DNA of 64,000 nucleotides. Source: Ornithinibacillus scapharcae TW25. GTDB taxonomy: Bacteria > Bacillota > Bacilli > Bacillales > Amphibacillaceae. Within the stretch, counting starts at the first letter, position 1, and each line of letters opens with the position of its first letter. Location of the stretch: positions 116,304 through 180,303 of the forward strand of contig NZ_AEWH01000050.1 in NCBI RefSeq assembly GCF_000190475.1, in the 5' to 3' direction. Made by a program: the position numbers and the translations under genes. The notes under the pieces were generated by a model. That model did not search any database, had not been told where the DNA came from, and was given only the letters and a program-made list of their open reading frames with translations. Below, piece after piece: positions 45,809 to 59,744 of this stretch.

Positions 45809-46927
45809 TTAATCAAATAGATGTACTATTGGATTTTCTTCCCCTGCCTTACGATAAATATATCCTTCTAGTTGATGGCTGGAAGTGATGTTTATTTCAA
45901 TATCGTAATTATTCGGGAACTTATCTTTTACTAATCCATACGTATATTGAGCAAAACCAATAATTTCTGCTTTTCCATTAAATTCAATTGGAACTTCAAT
46001 GGTTAATTTTTGAAGCTCTTCATTCACGTAGAATCCTTCTCCAATATAACCCACATAGTTGGGGAAAAACTCTGCTATTTCCACACCAAATGTATTGACA
46101 ATTTGAGCATCGTCAAAATATTTTTTCTCTGCTTCATTGGAAGGAAATAGAATATAATCTTCTTCAATCGTATCCCAATCATCAATGCTCATGTCACTAT
46201 CTTTCACATAAGTCCTAGCAACAAAATTTCCTGGAACTGCAGATCCGCGCTTTTCCTCGCGATAGATAGCAAACATAATCGGTACCTTTTCTAGCCCTTC
46301 AATTTTGCGGATACGCTCTAATATCGTTTGGGCCATTTCCTGACCCTTTTCTAACATTTCTTTTTCAGAAATAGGTTCATAATAATAAGCGCCGCCAACT
46401 TCTGTTTGGAATCGATATTGAGATTTTAATGCTAATCCTATTGATACCCCTGCTAATTCAACCGAATTATCTTCATTTCTCTTGATATAATTCTGCTCTA
46501 AAATATGTGACAGGTAGCGTGGGTTTTTACGATAAACATCCTCGTCTGCTTCCTTTTCCACCTGTGGATTTAATTCGTCAATCCAGCTAAATATAGTTGT
46601 CTGGTCTAAATACTGACCTTCCTCAAAATATAGCTTCTTCGGATCAAAAAATTCTTTTGAATGACGCATCAATCCTTGTTCAAGTTCATCAATATCTAAT
46701 CGATTATCACCAAGCTGATTCGTAGTTGCTCCTCTTGCTTTACTAGTTCGATAAGGCAAAATTACTCGATAATCTTCCTCAGATAATTTATATGTCGGTA
46801 CAATAGATGGCTGACCTGTTGGTTCCTCCTCGTTTTGAACCAGTTCATCCTCACCTTCATCAAAACTAGGGGCACAGCTAGCAAGCATAAGGAGGATTAT
46901 CAAAAGTAAGCCTATTCGTTTTTTCAC
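45809..46927 (-). CDS. camS: CamS-family lipoprotein (YerH)
   Basis: A 372-aa exported lipoprotein: MKKRIGLLLIILLMLAS-Cys18. The mature part is the CamS sex-pheromone-precursor domain (for example VILPYRTSKARGATTNQLGDNRLDI). In Enterococcus and Staphylococcus the signal peptide of CamS is processed to a heptapeptide pheromone (cAM373, ending in LAS); here the same position reads ILLMLAS. It lies 11 bp after ligA, as in B. subtilis. The role of the mature protein is unknown. Confidence 0.88.
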   Translation of the reverse strand: MKKRIGLLLIILLMLASCAPSFDEGEDELVQNEEEPTGQPSIVPTYKLSEEDYRVILPYRTSKARGATTNQLGDNRLDIDELEQGLMRHSKEFFDPKKLYFEEGQYLDQTTIFSWIDELNPQVEKEADEDVYRKNPRYLSHILEQNYIKRNEDNSVELAGVSIGLALKSQYRFQTEVGGAYYYEPISEKEMLEKGQEMAQTILERIRKIEGLEKVPIMFAIYREEKRGSAVPGNFVARTYVKDSDMSIDDWDTIEEDYILFPSNEAEKKYFDDAQIVNTFGVEIAEFFPNYVGYIGEGFYVNEELQKLTIEVPIEFNGKAEIIGFAQYTYGLVKDKFPNNYDIEINITSSHQLEGYIYRKAGEENPIVHLFD

Positions 46928-46938
46928 AAAATTCCCTC

Positions 46939-51259
<4,321 letters not shown>

Positions 51260-51302
51260 GTTACAAGCACCTTCCTTAGAATACTTCTGATACAGATAGT
51301 CA

Positions 51303-51995
51303 CTATCTGTAGTCTTTAACAGCTTGAACTGTCTTTAACGCTTCCTTTAAATTGGTGTAGACACTATTACCAACCACAATTACATCGGCATGTTCCTTCA
51401 TTTCTTTCGCCTGTTCAGCAGTTTCAATCCCACCACCATAGAAGAGTAATGTTTCTTGTAGCTCAGCTTTTACATGCTTGACCAGCTCGGGATTACCGTA
51501 CTTCCCGCTATATTCCACATAAAAAATCGGGAGATGGAATACTTTTTCAGCCATATAAGCATAGGCCACAACATCTTCTTCCGATGGTAGCTTGCAATCT
51601 GTATGTTTAAAAGCTTTTGCCTCTTCATTTAAGATACAATATCCTTCGACAAAAATTTCGTCCCAATTCATAATGTCCTTATATTCTTTAATAGCTTCAT
51701 GTTGAATATCCAACATCCACTTTTTTTGATTACTATTCATTACCATCGGGATATGGTAATAATCGAATCCTGGAGTAATTGCCTCCATATTTGAAATTTC
51801 CAGTACAACTGGAACAGTGTATCGACGTATGCTAGAGAGTAAATCCAAAACACCATCAAGTGTAACATCATCTGTTCCACCTACAATAATGGCATCTGTA
51901 CCTGATTCACATACTAACTCTAAATCTTCATCTGAAATTTCCTTTGCAGGATCTAACTTAAATACATGCTTCCATTCTTTCATATTTGTATACAA
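51303..51995 (-). CDS. pcrB: Heptaprenylglyceryl phosphate synthase PcrB
   Basis: A 230-aa TIM-barrel prenyltransferase joining heptaprenyl diphosphate to glycerol-1-phosphate. [14 protein letters not shown] and the phosphate-binding [14 protein letters not shown] are diagnostic. Start is a TTG at 51995 with GGAGG 9 nt upstream; the ATG four codons on is too far from the site. First gene of the pcrB-pcrA-ligA-camS operon. Confidence 0.92.
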   Translation of the reverse strand: MYTNMKEWKHVFKLDPAKEISDEDLELVCESGTDAIIVGGTDDVTLDGVLDLLSSIRRYTVPVVLEISNMEAITPGFDYYHIPMVMNSNQKKWMLDIQHEAIKEYKDIMNWDEIFVEGYCILNEEAKAFKHTDCKLPSEEDVVAYAYMAEKVFHLPIFYVEYSGKYGNPELVKHVKAELQETLLFYGGGIETAEQAKEMKEHADVIVVGNSVYTNLKEALKTVQAVKDYR

Positions 51996-52102
51996 AGGTC
52001 TAATCCTCCATCACTTGTTTTCCATTAGTTTATTATAGCAAAAAAAGAGGCGTGGATTTAGTGATATGACAAGAAAATTTAAAGTGTCTTTTTCTCGTAA
52101 AA

Positions 52103-52146
52103 AATAGAGCTCATTTTCTATCTATCTAGATAAAATGGGCTCTATT
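52103..52146 (-). terminator. Terminator of the rRNA methyltransferase gene at 52157
   Basis: 15-bp arms with one mismatch (52103-52117 and 52132-52146), then TTTTTT on the minus strand. Confidence 0.8.
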
Positions 52147-52156
52147 CTTACTATCC

Positions 52157-53374
52157 TTATTTCCCGTTCACTTTGCGAATGAAAACGACTTTTAAATAAT
52201 TTCCCTCTGGATATTCCCGAATCGTACGGTAATCCTCGGGAAGTGAGAATTCTTCTAATAGCTGATATTTGTAACCCGTCTCGGCAAATGCTTGTTGGAT
52301 GAAGCTTTTGAACTTTTTCATCCCAAATGCACTGCTATTTGTAGATGCTACGATAACCCCATTATCCTCTGTAATTGCAACAGTTTCTATCAGAAGCTTT
52401 TTATAGTCCTTCTCCGCACTAAATACTACCTTCTTCGACCTAGCAAAGCTTGGTGGATCAAGTACGACAAGGTCAAATTTTAACCCTTTTCTTCCAGCAT
52501 ATTTAAAATATTGGAAGACATCCTCCACAATGATATCCTGTGCTTCATAATCAATTGCGTTCAGACTAAACTGTTCGATTGTCTTTGGCTTACTGCGATT
52601 TGCTAAATCGACACTAGTAGTTTTCGTTGCTCCACCTAGAGCAGCAAATACGGAGAAAGCTCCTGTATAAGAGAATGTATTTAACATATTAGTGTCTTTA
52701 GCATACTTATCCCGTATAGTCTTCCTTACTTCCCTTTGATCCAGAAATACCCCAACCATTGCTCCTTCGTTGAGATAGACCGCAAATTGAACTCCATTTT
52801 CTTTTACAATAAGTGGAAATTCGCCACGTTCTCCTGTTACAAAGTCATCATCCTCGACATATTGCCCTTTGGCATCAAAGCGCTTTTTCTGATAGATTCC
52901 TTTATAGTCAACAGACTCCTGTAACGCCTCAAGGATCTCATTTCGGAATCGGTAAATCCCCTTACTATACCAGTTAATTAAGTAAAAATCAGCAAAGAAG
53001 TCAATGGTTAAACCGCCGATTCCATCCCCTTCTCCATTGAATATTCGGAACGCTGTTGTACTATCGTCAGCATAAAATTGTTCTCTTCTATTGATAGCCG
53101 CGATAATTTTATTTTTAAAGAACCTCTTATCGAAATTCTCTTGTTCATTCTTACTTAAAACCCAACCGTAACCTTTATTTTGTTTACCAAAGTATCCTTT
53201 CGCAATAAAGGTATTTTTTTCATCCACTAATCTTACAATTGTTCCTTCTTCTTTTAATTCTTTCACGTTTACTACAGCATCTGAGAGAATTAAAGGGAAA
53301 CCACTTTTATATTTATTTACAAAGTTCGCTCTTACTTTTAGTCGTAACTCTTGCACTTTTTCCAATCCAATCAT
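52157..53374 (-). CDS. Class I SAM-dependent rRNA methyltransferase, RlmI/YwbD-like
   Basis: A 405-aa enzyme: N-terminal PUA domain (about 10-90), then the RlmI-type methyltransferase with FSYTGAFSVFAALGGA (SAM), and DLVVLDPPSFARSKK. RlmI makes m5C in 23S rRNA; whether this member does the same is inferred. No clear ribosome binding site before the ATG at 53374; the TTG three codons on is possible. It occupies the yerD neighbourhood of B. subtilis but is unrelated to YerD (glutamate synthase-like). Confidence 0.85.
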   Translation of the reverse strand: MIGLEKVQELRLKVRANFVNKYKSGFPLILSDAVVNVKELKEEGTIVRLVDEKNTFIAKGYFGKQNKGYGWVLSKNEQENFDKRFFKNKIIAAINRREQFYADDSTTAFRIFNGEGDGIGGLTIDFFADFYLINWYSKGIYRFRNEILEALQESVDYKGIYQKKRFDAKGQYVEDDDFVTGERGEFPLIVKENGVQFAVYLNEGAMVGVFLDQREVRKTIRDKYAKDTNMLNTFSYTGAFSVFAALGGATKTTSVDLANRSKPKTIEQFSLNAIDYEAQDIIVEDVFQYFKYAGRKGLKFDLVVLDPPSFARSKKVVFSAEKDYKKLLIETVAITEDNGVIVASTNSSAFGMKKFKSFIQQAFAETGYKYQLLEEFSLPEDYRTIREYPEGNYLKVVFIRKVNGK

Positions 53375-53440
53375 TAGGTATTTTTATTTAGGTTACTCTT
53401 GATTGTATCACATCATACTTAGGTCATACTTGGAATTATA

Positions 53441-53477
53441 AAAAGCCTGTATCTAATCTAGAAGTATACAGACTTTT
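53441..53477 (-). terminator. Terminator after yerC
   Basis: 12-bp arms with one G-U pair (53441-53452 and 53466-53477), T-tail on the minus strand, 22 bp after the yerC stop. Confidence 0.7.
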
Positions 53478-53498
53478 CAACTCAACTTATGTAGATAA

Positions 53499-53798
53499 TC
53501 ACTTATCTTTTTTTGCCACCCTATCTAATACTAGCTTGTACCCCTCACTACCATAATCAATGCACCGTCTTACTCTAGATATAGTTGCGGTAGACGCTTT
53601 TGTCTCTTTCTCAATGGTTTTATACGTATAACCCTCGGTAAGCATTTTGGCCACTTGGAGTCTTTGGGAAAGGGATTGAATCTCACTCATCGTAGCAATA
53701 TCATCGAAAAAGCGGTAGCACTCTTCACGATTTTTCAATGATAATATAGCGTCAAATAAATGATCTAATTCTTCCCCACGTAATTTATCAATTTGCAT
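53499..53798 (-). CDS. yerC: TrpR-like regulator YerC
   Basis: A 99-aa all-helical protein of the TrpR/YerC/YecD family, with helix-turn-helix LSQRLQVAKMLTEGYTYKTIEKETKASTATISRVRRC. Starts 18 bp after the yerB stop with GGAGG upstream, so it is in operon with yerB as in B. subtilis. Target genes are not established for the family in bacilli. Confidence 0.92.
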   Translation of the reverse strand: MQIDKLRGEELDHLFDAILSLKNREECYRFFDDIATMSEIQSLSQRLQVAKMLTEGYTYKTIEKETKASTATISRVRRCIDYGSEGYKLVLDRVAKKDK

Positions 53799-53816
53799 GA
53801 TGTTACCTCCTAATCC

Positions 53817-54887
53817 CTACTCACCTGATATCATAACAGAATTTTCCATACCAGGGCTAGTTGGGACAACATTAATCCATGTTTTTCCTGGTACAAAGCC
53901 CACAACTTTACCATCTTTTACTGGAACAATCTGCCCAGAACGGTTTTCCCATTTCAGCTGTTGTACCTTTCCTTTCTGGATAAGATAAGCATCTCCACCC
54001 GTATAAAAGTCAATAGCACGCCGACCAACATCATCAATTACCTCGTGATGGGTCTCCACTATGAAAATATTATCTACTTGGACTGGTTCACCCGTTTCAA
54101 GCTCTACTGTCATTTCTCTATCATTATAACGGGTATATTTCTCGTTATCTATATCATACGTATATTCCACTATTTCCATTGGATTATCGGAATAGACGAT
54201 TTCAATATGGCTAGCAGAACTACCTACAATTGTTTCCGCATCATCTTCTGTTAAAAATGACAAAGCGTTGTGTTCTGTGTTCATTTCGTAACCAAGATCG
54301 TTGGCTACATTCGTGACATTATCATATAACAGATAGGAATTATGTGGTGCAACTCGAAACGATTCTCGTTTAAATAATTTCCCATCATTATCATAGATAG
54401 CCCCATCTATATGGTCAATCCCGCGATTATCCAGCATCTCGTTTACAAAAGGAGCGGCCCCGTGGTAAACATATAATGCGCCATAACGGTTAGACAAATC
54501 AAAATAATATTCGCGAGCACTTCGAACTGGTCCGATCATCTCAGGATGTTCACTATGATAGATTGCTAAAAACCTTGTAATCATACCTTCCGCTAAAATC
54601 TCAAACACAAGATCTGCCTGTGATAATCCAGTTTGTGGCCGAGCACTTCCATGATTATTAATCATAACACCAATTGCCCGGTGATCTATGGAATCATTAG
54701 TCCCAATTCCAGTGAAGGGAAAGATATTTTCGAATAGTTCTTCAGGCTCTACGTTATCATTTTTTTCCTTATTTGCAACTTCTACATTTTCCTCAGGCTC
54801 TTCGTGTGGCTTTTGGACTTCCGTTTCGTCGTCACTGCAAGCAACTAATAGTATAGTTATGGCAAGAATGAATAATAGTCTTTTCAT
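53817..54887 (-). CDS. yerB: DUF3048 lipoprotein YerB
   Basis: A 356-aa lipoprotein: MKRLLFILAITILLVAC (Cys17), acidic linker, then DUF3048 N-terminal domain (FPFTGIGTNDSIDHRAIGVMINNHGSARPQTGL) and C-terminal DUF3048 domain ending GKTWINVVPTSPGMENSV. Located at the cell surface; function unknown. Same neighbours as in B. subtilis. Confidence 0.92.
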   Translation of the reverse strand: MKRLLFILAITILLVACSDDETEVQKPHEEPEENVEVANKEKNDNVEPEELFENIFPFTGIGTNDSIDHRAIGVMINNHGSARPQTGLSQADLVFEILAEGMITRFLAIYHSEHPEMIGPVRSAREYYFDLSNRYGALYVYHGAAPFVNEMLDNRGIDHIDGAIYDNDGKLFKRESFRVAPHNSYLLYDNVTNVANDLGYEMNTEHNALSFLTEDDAETIVGSSASHIEIVYSDNPMEIVEYTYDIDNEKYTRYNDREMTVELETGEPVQVDNIFIVETHHEVIDDVGRRAIDFYTGGDAYLIQKGKVQQLKWENRSGQIVPVKDGKVVGFVPGKTWINVVPTSPGMENSVMISGE

Positions 54888-54938
54888 AGCCCCAACACCT
54901 TTTTCTACGATTTTTACTACCGTGCCTACGTCTTTTCT

Positions 54939-56675
54939 TTATGAGCGCATAGTTGCTGGAAAGAGGACTTCTCGTTTTTTGATATCCATAATCCCTTCCT
55001 GTGTGATACGAATATAAGGTAAGTGTGTGGATGATAAAAATAAAATACTATAGATAGGATCATTGTATGAATAACCAAACTCAAGCAGTTTATCTCTTAA
55101 CTGCTTTTCCATTTCAATCAAATCATCCATTTTGCCAGCAAATAGTTTCCCACCTAGTAATAAGGGAAGTTCTGCCACTATTTCACCATCATGAACCAGG
55201 ACAATCCCACCGCCTAATTCTTTTAGACGTTTCCATGCAAGTAACATATCTTGTTTGTTCTTCCCAATAAAAATTAAGTCTCCCGTTTGCGAGAAAGAAC
55301 TTACTAAGCCGCCAAGATTCTTGGTAAACCCACAAAGTGTCGTATTAACTCTCCATTCTCCATCTTTATCCAATAGAAGTAAGAATGCGTCATTACGATT
55401 TTCAGGCAATTGTTCTACCGTGATATCGGTTTGGATTGGATATGGCTTTATAATAACGTCATTCACCATTTCTAAGCCTATCGGTATCGAGAACTGCAGG
55501 TCATTCATTCCCATCTCCCAATCAAACTTCATCGGCTCCAATTGATACTTTTCCCAGTTAATGTAAGCCGGTAATTCTTGTACTTCACCGTGCTTTACAA
55601 TCCACTTTCCTTTTGCTAAAACACTATCTGGATGCGGATTATCTTTCGTATGTAATATATTAATATTAGCAATTCGCCCCGGTGCTATACATCCCAGCTG
55701 CTCCTCTAGTTGAAAGTGCTTTGCTACATTAAACGAAGCCATTCGATATGCATCCTCAATTGGAACACCTTTTTGAATTGCAATATCAATACAAACATTT
55801 ATAAGACCATTTTCATAGAATGTCGGGGTTCCTCCATCTGTTGTCATCGTTAATTGATCAAAGTTCGTTAATCCCGCTTCAAGAATTTCTTCTAACAGTT
55901 GTGGTAAATCTGGTCGTATGGAAGAATAGCGCAATCCAACTTGATAACCAAGTTTTAATCGATTAATAACATCTTCCCCACTGATAGATTCATGATCAGC
56001 AGAAACACCGAGTAGTTTCATTTTGGTAAGCGTGTTCTCGGAAGCTCCCGGCAGATGCCCCTCTACTGGTTTCCCCTTTCGCTTCGTTTCTTGTATCCAA
56101 TATAGTAATCTGTCATCACCCGACATTAGACTCGGCCAGCCGGTCAATTCCCCTCCTTGAACAACACTTGGATGGGATAACCAATCCAACATATCCTTTG
56201 TATTAAATAGCTTCTCTTCATTTAGTAATCCCGTTTGGGAATCATAACGGCTCCACCAATACATCGATATTGGCATTTTATCGAAATCAGCTATAATGGA
56301 AAACGCTTTCTTTTTATTTAATAGAAAAAGCCATGATAAATTATCATTCACTAGTGTAGTTGTTCCGAATTTTGCGGCATGTGTCGCTAAACTCTCAGGG
56401 TTATATAACTGGAACGGATGAGCATGTGGCTCCATATATCCTGGAACTACAAACTTTCCAGTACAATCGATAATTTCTGTTGATTGTTCCGGGAGCCTAT
56501 CTCCAACGTAAACAATACGTTCATTATATATCCAAATATTTGCCTTTAGCCATTGCTTTATATACATATTTAAATAAGTTGCTTTCTTTAGTACGATGGT
56601 CGGTGCAATCTTTCCTTCTACTACTTTTACATGTTTTCGCAGCTCAAAATTTCTCCATTGACCTTTTTCTAGCAT
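54939..56675 (-). CDS. yerA: Adenine-deaminase-like amidohydrolase YerA
   Basis: A 578-aa amidohydrolase-family enzyme, paralogous to adenine deaminase AdeC. Metal motif EPHAHPFQLYNP (His-x-His), AKFGTTTLVND, PGASENTLTK, SADHES, TTDGGTP, and the C-terminal AdeC domain (GFTKNLGGLVSSFSQTGDLIFIG). Start 56675 uses the GGAG inside an upstream ATGGAG. It lies next to purD as yerA does in B. subtilis, suggesting a purine-salvage role, but the substrate is not proven. Confidence 0.85.
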   Translation of the reverse strand: MLEKGQWRNFELRKHVKVVEGKIAPTIVLKKATYLNMYIKQWLKANIWIYNERIVYVGDRLPEQSTEIIDCTGKFVVPGYMEPHAHPFQLYNPESLATHAAKFGTTTLVNDNLSWLFLLNKKKAFSIIADFDKMPISMYWWSRYDSQTGLLNEEKLFNTKDMLDWLSHPSVVQGGELTGWPSLMSGDDRLLYWIQETKRKGKPVEGHLPGASENTLTKMKLLGVSADHESISGEDVINRLKLGYQVGLRYSSIRPDLPQLLEEILEAGLTNFDQLTMTTDGGTPTFYENGLINVCIDIAIQKGVPIEDAYRMASFNVAKHFQLEEQLGCIAPGRIANINILHTKDNPHPDSVLAKGKWIVKHGEVQELPAYINWEKYQLEPMKFDWEMGMNDLQFSIPIGLEMVNDVIIKPYPIQTDITVEQLPENRNDAFLLLLDKDGEWRVNTTLCGFTKNLGGLVSSFSQTGDLIFIGKNKQDMLLAWKRLKELGGGIVLVHDGEIVAELPLLLGGKLFAGKMDDLIEMEKQLRDKLLEFGYSYNDPIYSILFLSSTHLPYIRITQEGIMDIKKREVLFPATMRS

Positions 56676-56814
56676 AAGACAACTCTCCATAGTTTATGTT
56701 TTTCTAATTGTACCACAATTCACGCTTTATTACTTTAAAGTTTTTGTAAAATAGAGTGAAGATTCTGTGACATTTTAATCAGAGGGCTGGAGAATTATTA
56801 GAATTAGAGTTAGG

Positions 56815-56885
56815 GGGAGAGGGGTATCAGTAATTTATGAACGCATTTTACGGGGATATCAGCGATTTGCCGTATATATCAGCGC
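56815..56885. repeat. Short tract with repeated ATATCAGCG words between yerA and purD
   Basis: GATATCAGCGATTTGCCG is followed by TATATATCAGCGCATAAT, with a related GGTATCAGTAATTTATG before it: three related words in about 70 bp. Similar ATATCAGCG tracts are scattered in many Bacillaceae intergenic regions (recollection, not checked). No gene is visible. Confidence 0.45.
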
Positions 56886-56893
56886 ATAATAAT

Positions 56894-56914
56894 GGCGCCC
56901 TACTGAAGAGCGCC
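56894..56914 (-). terminator. Hairpin at the end of the pur operon, overlapping the purD stop
   Basis: GGCGC (56894-56898) with GCGCC (56910-56914), 11-nt loop containing the purD stop. T-tract is poor (ATTATTATG), so the assignment is tentative. Confidence 0.4.
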
Positions 56915-58159
56915 TAACTTCTGCCTACCAATATCCGTTCGATAAAATAAACCTTCTAATACTTCGTTCGGTGGTAAACTACTATATACTAAACTACTGG
57001 CTTCTCCGAGTGTATTACTTTTGGCTCCAACAACCAAAACTCGGCCACCATTCGATACGATTTTTTCTCCTTGCTTCGCCACACCAGCATATACAACAAA
57101 AGAGTCACCATCAAATTCAGGTACCACAACACCTGATTGATAAGTACTTGGATATCCTTCCGATGCTAGGACAACACCTAAGCATGATTGCTGTTCCCAT
57201 TTCAGCTTAGGATTTTTCCCTTCTAGAACGTCCAGTATAACTTGTGCTAGGTCATTTCTTAATAATGGTAGAACAACCTGAGTTTCGGGATCACCAAATC
57301 TAGCATTAAACTCTATAACCTTAGGGCCATTTTCTGTCATGATTAAACCGGCATACAGAACACCTGTGAACGAACGGCCTTCTGCTACTAGTCCACTCGC
57401 TGCTTTTTGTAAGATTTCTTTTGTTGCATATTCTAATATTTCATTTGTAATATCTGGTACAGGTGCATATGCCCCCATTCCACCTGTGTTCGGACCTTCA
57501 TCATTGTCAAATGCGCGTTTGTGATCTCTTGCTGGTAACATAGGATAGACATGTTCACCATGTACAAAAGCCATTAATGAAAATTCATCTCCAGCAAGAA
57601 ATTCCTCAATTACAATCTTCCCGCCTGCTTCTGAAAACTCCTTAGAAACTAACATACTATCAATTGCCGCAAACGCTATACCCTTTGTCTCCGCAACAAC
57701 AACACCCTTACCAGCAGCAAGCCCATCCGCCTTGATCACAATCGGCGTTCCAGTTTTTTCGATATATAGCTTTGCTTCAGTTGGATCTGTAAATGTTTGA
57801 TAGTTAGCTGTAGGAATGTCATATTTCATCATGAAACTTTTAGCAAAACTTTTACTTCCTTCGATTAATGCCGCTTCCTTATTTGGTGCAAATATGCGTA
57901 GACCCTCAAATGTGAATTCATTGGCGATTCCATTTAATAGTGGATTTTCCGGACCTACTATCGTTAGATCGACTGATTCTTCCTTAGCAAACGCAATTAA
58001 TCTCTCATTCTCTGTTTCTTGGATTGGAACAAGTGTTGCAATAGATTCCATACCTGCATTACCTGGAGCTACAAAGATTTTCTTCACCTGCTTACTCTCT
58101 GCAAGCTTCATCACAATACTATGCTCTCGGCCACCTTTACCTATCACTAAAACGTTCAT
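56900..58159 (-). CDS. purD: Phosphoribosylamine--glycine ligase
   Basis: A 419-aa ATP-grasp enzyme, step 2 of de novo purine synthesis. N-terminal NVLVIGKGGREHSIVMKLAES; ATP-grasp GLAAGKGVVVAET; FNARFGDPETQVVLP metal site. ATG 58159 has GGAGG 7 nt upstream; a TTG one codon earlier is unlikely. Last gene of the pur operon, 12 bp after purH. Confidence 0.95.
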   Translation of the reverse strand: MNVLVIGKGGREHSIVMKLAESKQVKKIFVAPGNAGMESIATLVPIQETENERLIAFAKEESVDLTIVGPENPLLNGIANEFTFEGLRIFAPNKEAALIEGSKSFAKSFMMKYDIPTANYQTFTDPTEAKLYIEKTGTPIVIKADGLAAGKGVVVAETKGIAFAAIDSMLVSKEFSEAGGKIVIEEFLAGDEFSLMAFVHGEHVYPMLPARDHKRAFDNDEGPNTGGMGAYAPVPDITNEILEYATKEILQKAASGLVAEGRSFTGVLYAGLIMTENGPKVIEFNARFGDPETQVVLPLLRNDLAQVILDVLEGKNPKLKWEQQSCLGVVLASEGYPSTYQSGVVVPEFDGDSFVVYAGVAKQGEKIVSNGGRVLVVGAKSNTLGEASSLVYSSLPPNEVLEGLFYRTDIGRQKLGALQ

Positions 58160-58171
58160 CAAGAAACCTCC

Positions 58172-59704
58172 TTAATGTTTAAAATGGCGCATTCCTGTAA
58201 ACACCATTGCAATTCCATGTCGATTACATACATCAATAGAATCTTGATCGCGTTTTGAACCACCTGGTTGAATAATTGCAGTTACTCCTGCCTTAATGGC
58301 TGCTTCTACCGTATCCGGCATTGGGAAAAATGCATCGGAAGCCATTACTGCACCTATTGCCTTTGATCCCGCTTGTTCGATTGCGATTCTAGCAGCACCC
58401 ACCCGATTCATTTGCCCAGCACCAATACCAACTGTTTGATTATTTTTTGCCAACACAATAGCATTTGATTTCACATGTTTTACAGCTTTCCATGCAAATA
58501 AAAGCTGTTTTAGTTCTGCATCAGACGGAGATTTTTTCGTTACTACCTCTAAATCTTTTTCCTCTATAACGCCATCATCGTTACTTTGAATTAACATCCC
58601 GCCGTCAATTGTCGTAAGTCTGAATTTCTGCTGATTATTTCTGTTCATATCCATGGTTAAGAGGCGGATATTTTTCTTTGAGGTTAAAATGTCTAACGCC
58701 TTCTCTGAAAAGCTTGGCGCTATTACAATTTCAAGAAAAATTTCACTTAGTTTCTCGGCAGTTTGAGAATCAACTTCACGATTTAAAGCAATGATTCCAC
58801 CAAAAATGGATACTGGATCTGCCTCAAAAGCTTCTTGAAATGCTTCTTCAATGGATGCTCCCATACCAATTCCACAAGGATTCATATGCTTTACTGCAAC
58901 TGCTGTTGGTCCATCATACTCCGCTAAAATCTCAACTGCAGCATTAGCATCTTGGATATTATTAAAAGAAAGCTCCTTCCCATGCAACTGCTCCGCATTA
59001 GCAAGACTCATTCCATCTTGAATTGGATTTTTATAAAATGCAGCTATTTGGTGAGGATTTTCCCCATAGCGCAAGCTTTGTACTTTTTCATAGGTAACTG
59101 TGTAGGTTTCCGGAAATTCTTCAGCTGTTTGTGTAAGAAAATAACTTCCTATCATAGCATCATAATTTGCGGTATGACGAAAAACTTTAGCAGCAAACTT
59201 CTGTCTAACATCTAAATCGACTGTCCCTGTTTCTAGGCTTTGTAAGGTAAATTCATAATCGCTCGGGTCAACCACAACCAAAACATCCGCATAATTTTTA
59301 GCTGCAGAACGTAACATCGTTGGACCACCAATATCTATATTTTCGATGATTTCCTCTTTCGAAACTCCAGGTTTCTCCAAAGTTTGCTTGAATGGATAGA
59401 GGTTAACAACAACTAGATCAATTGGATGGATTTGATTAACCTCAAGCTGTTTTACGTGATCAGGATTGGAACGCTTAGCCAATAGTCCACCATGAACAAG
59501 AGGATGAAGGGTCTTCACCCGACCATCTAGTATTTCAGGAAAACCAGTTACTTGGTCAATTGGAATAGCAGGGATATCTGCGTCTTGCAAGGTTTTTAAT
59601 GTCCCACCAGTTGAAATAATCTCAAAGTTAAGATTGACTAATCCTGCAGCAAACTCAACTATGTTACGTTTATCTGAAACACTGATTAATGCACGTTTTT
59701 TCAT
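58172..59704 (-). CDS. purH: Bifunctional AICAR transformylase/IMP cyclohydrolase
   Basis: A 510-aa enzyme for the last two steps to IMP. MGS-like cyclohydrolase N-terminal domain (MKKRALISVSDKRNIVEFAAG), AICARFT domain with KHMNPCGIG and AFFPMPDTVEAA near the C-terminus. Start 59704 has GGAG 7 nt upstream. The frame is open to 59890, but those residues come from the CGCG tract and are not part of the family. About 510 bp separate it from purN, where B. subtilis has almost none. Confidence 0.95.
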   Translation of the reverse strand: MKKRALISVSDKRNIVEFAAGLVNLNFEIISTGGTLKTLQDADIPAIPIDQVTGFPEILDGRVKTLHPLVHGGLLAKRSNPDHVKQLEVNQIHPIDLVVVNLYPFKQTLEKPGVSKEEIIENIDIGGPTMLRSAAKNYADVLVVVDPSDYEFTLQSLETGTVDLDVRQKFAAKVFRHTANYDAMIGSYFLTQTAEEFPETYTVTYEKVQSLRYGENPHQIAAFYKNPIQDGMSLANAEQLHGKELSFNNIQDANAAVEILAEYDGPTAVAVKHMNPCGIGMGASIEEAFQEAFEADPVSIFGGIIALNREVDSQTAEKLSEIFLEIVIAPSFSEKALDILTSKKNIRLLTMDMNRNNQQKFRLTTIDGGMLIQSNDDGVIEEKDLEVVTKKSPSDAELKQLLFAWKAVKHVKSNAIVLAKNNQTVGIGAGQMNRVGAARIAIEQAGSKAIGAVMASDAFFPMPDTVEAAIKAGVTAIIQPGGSKRDQDSIDVCNRHGIAMVFTGMRHFKH

Positions 59705-59744
59705 ATCTTCACTCCTTAGGTATGTAGCAAATTGAATATTTTCG

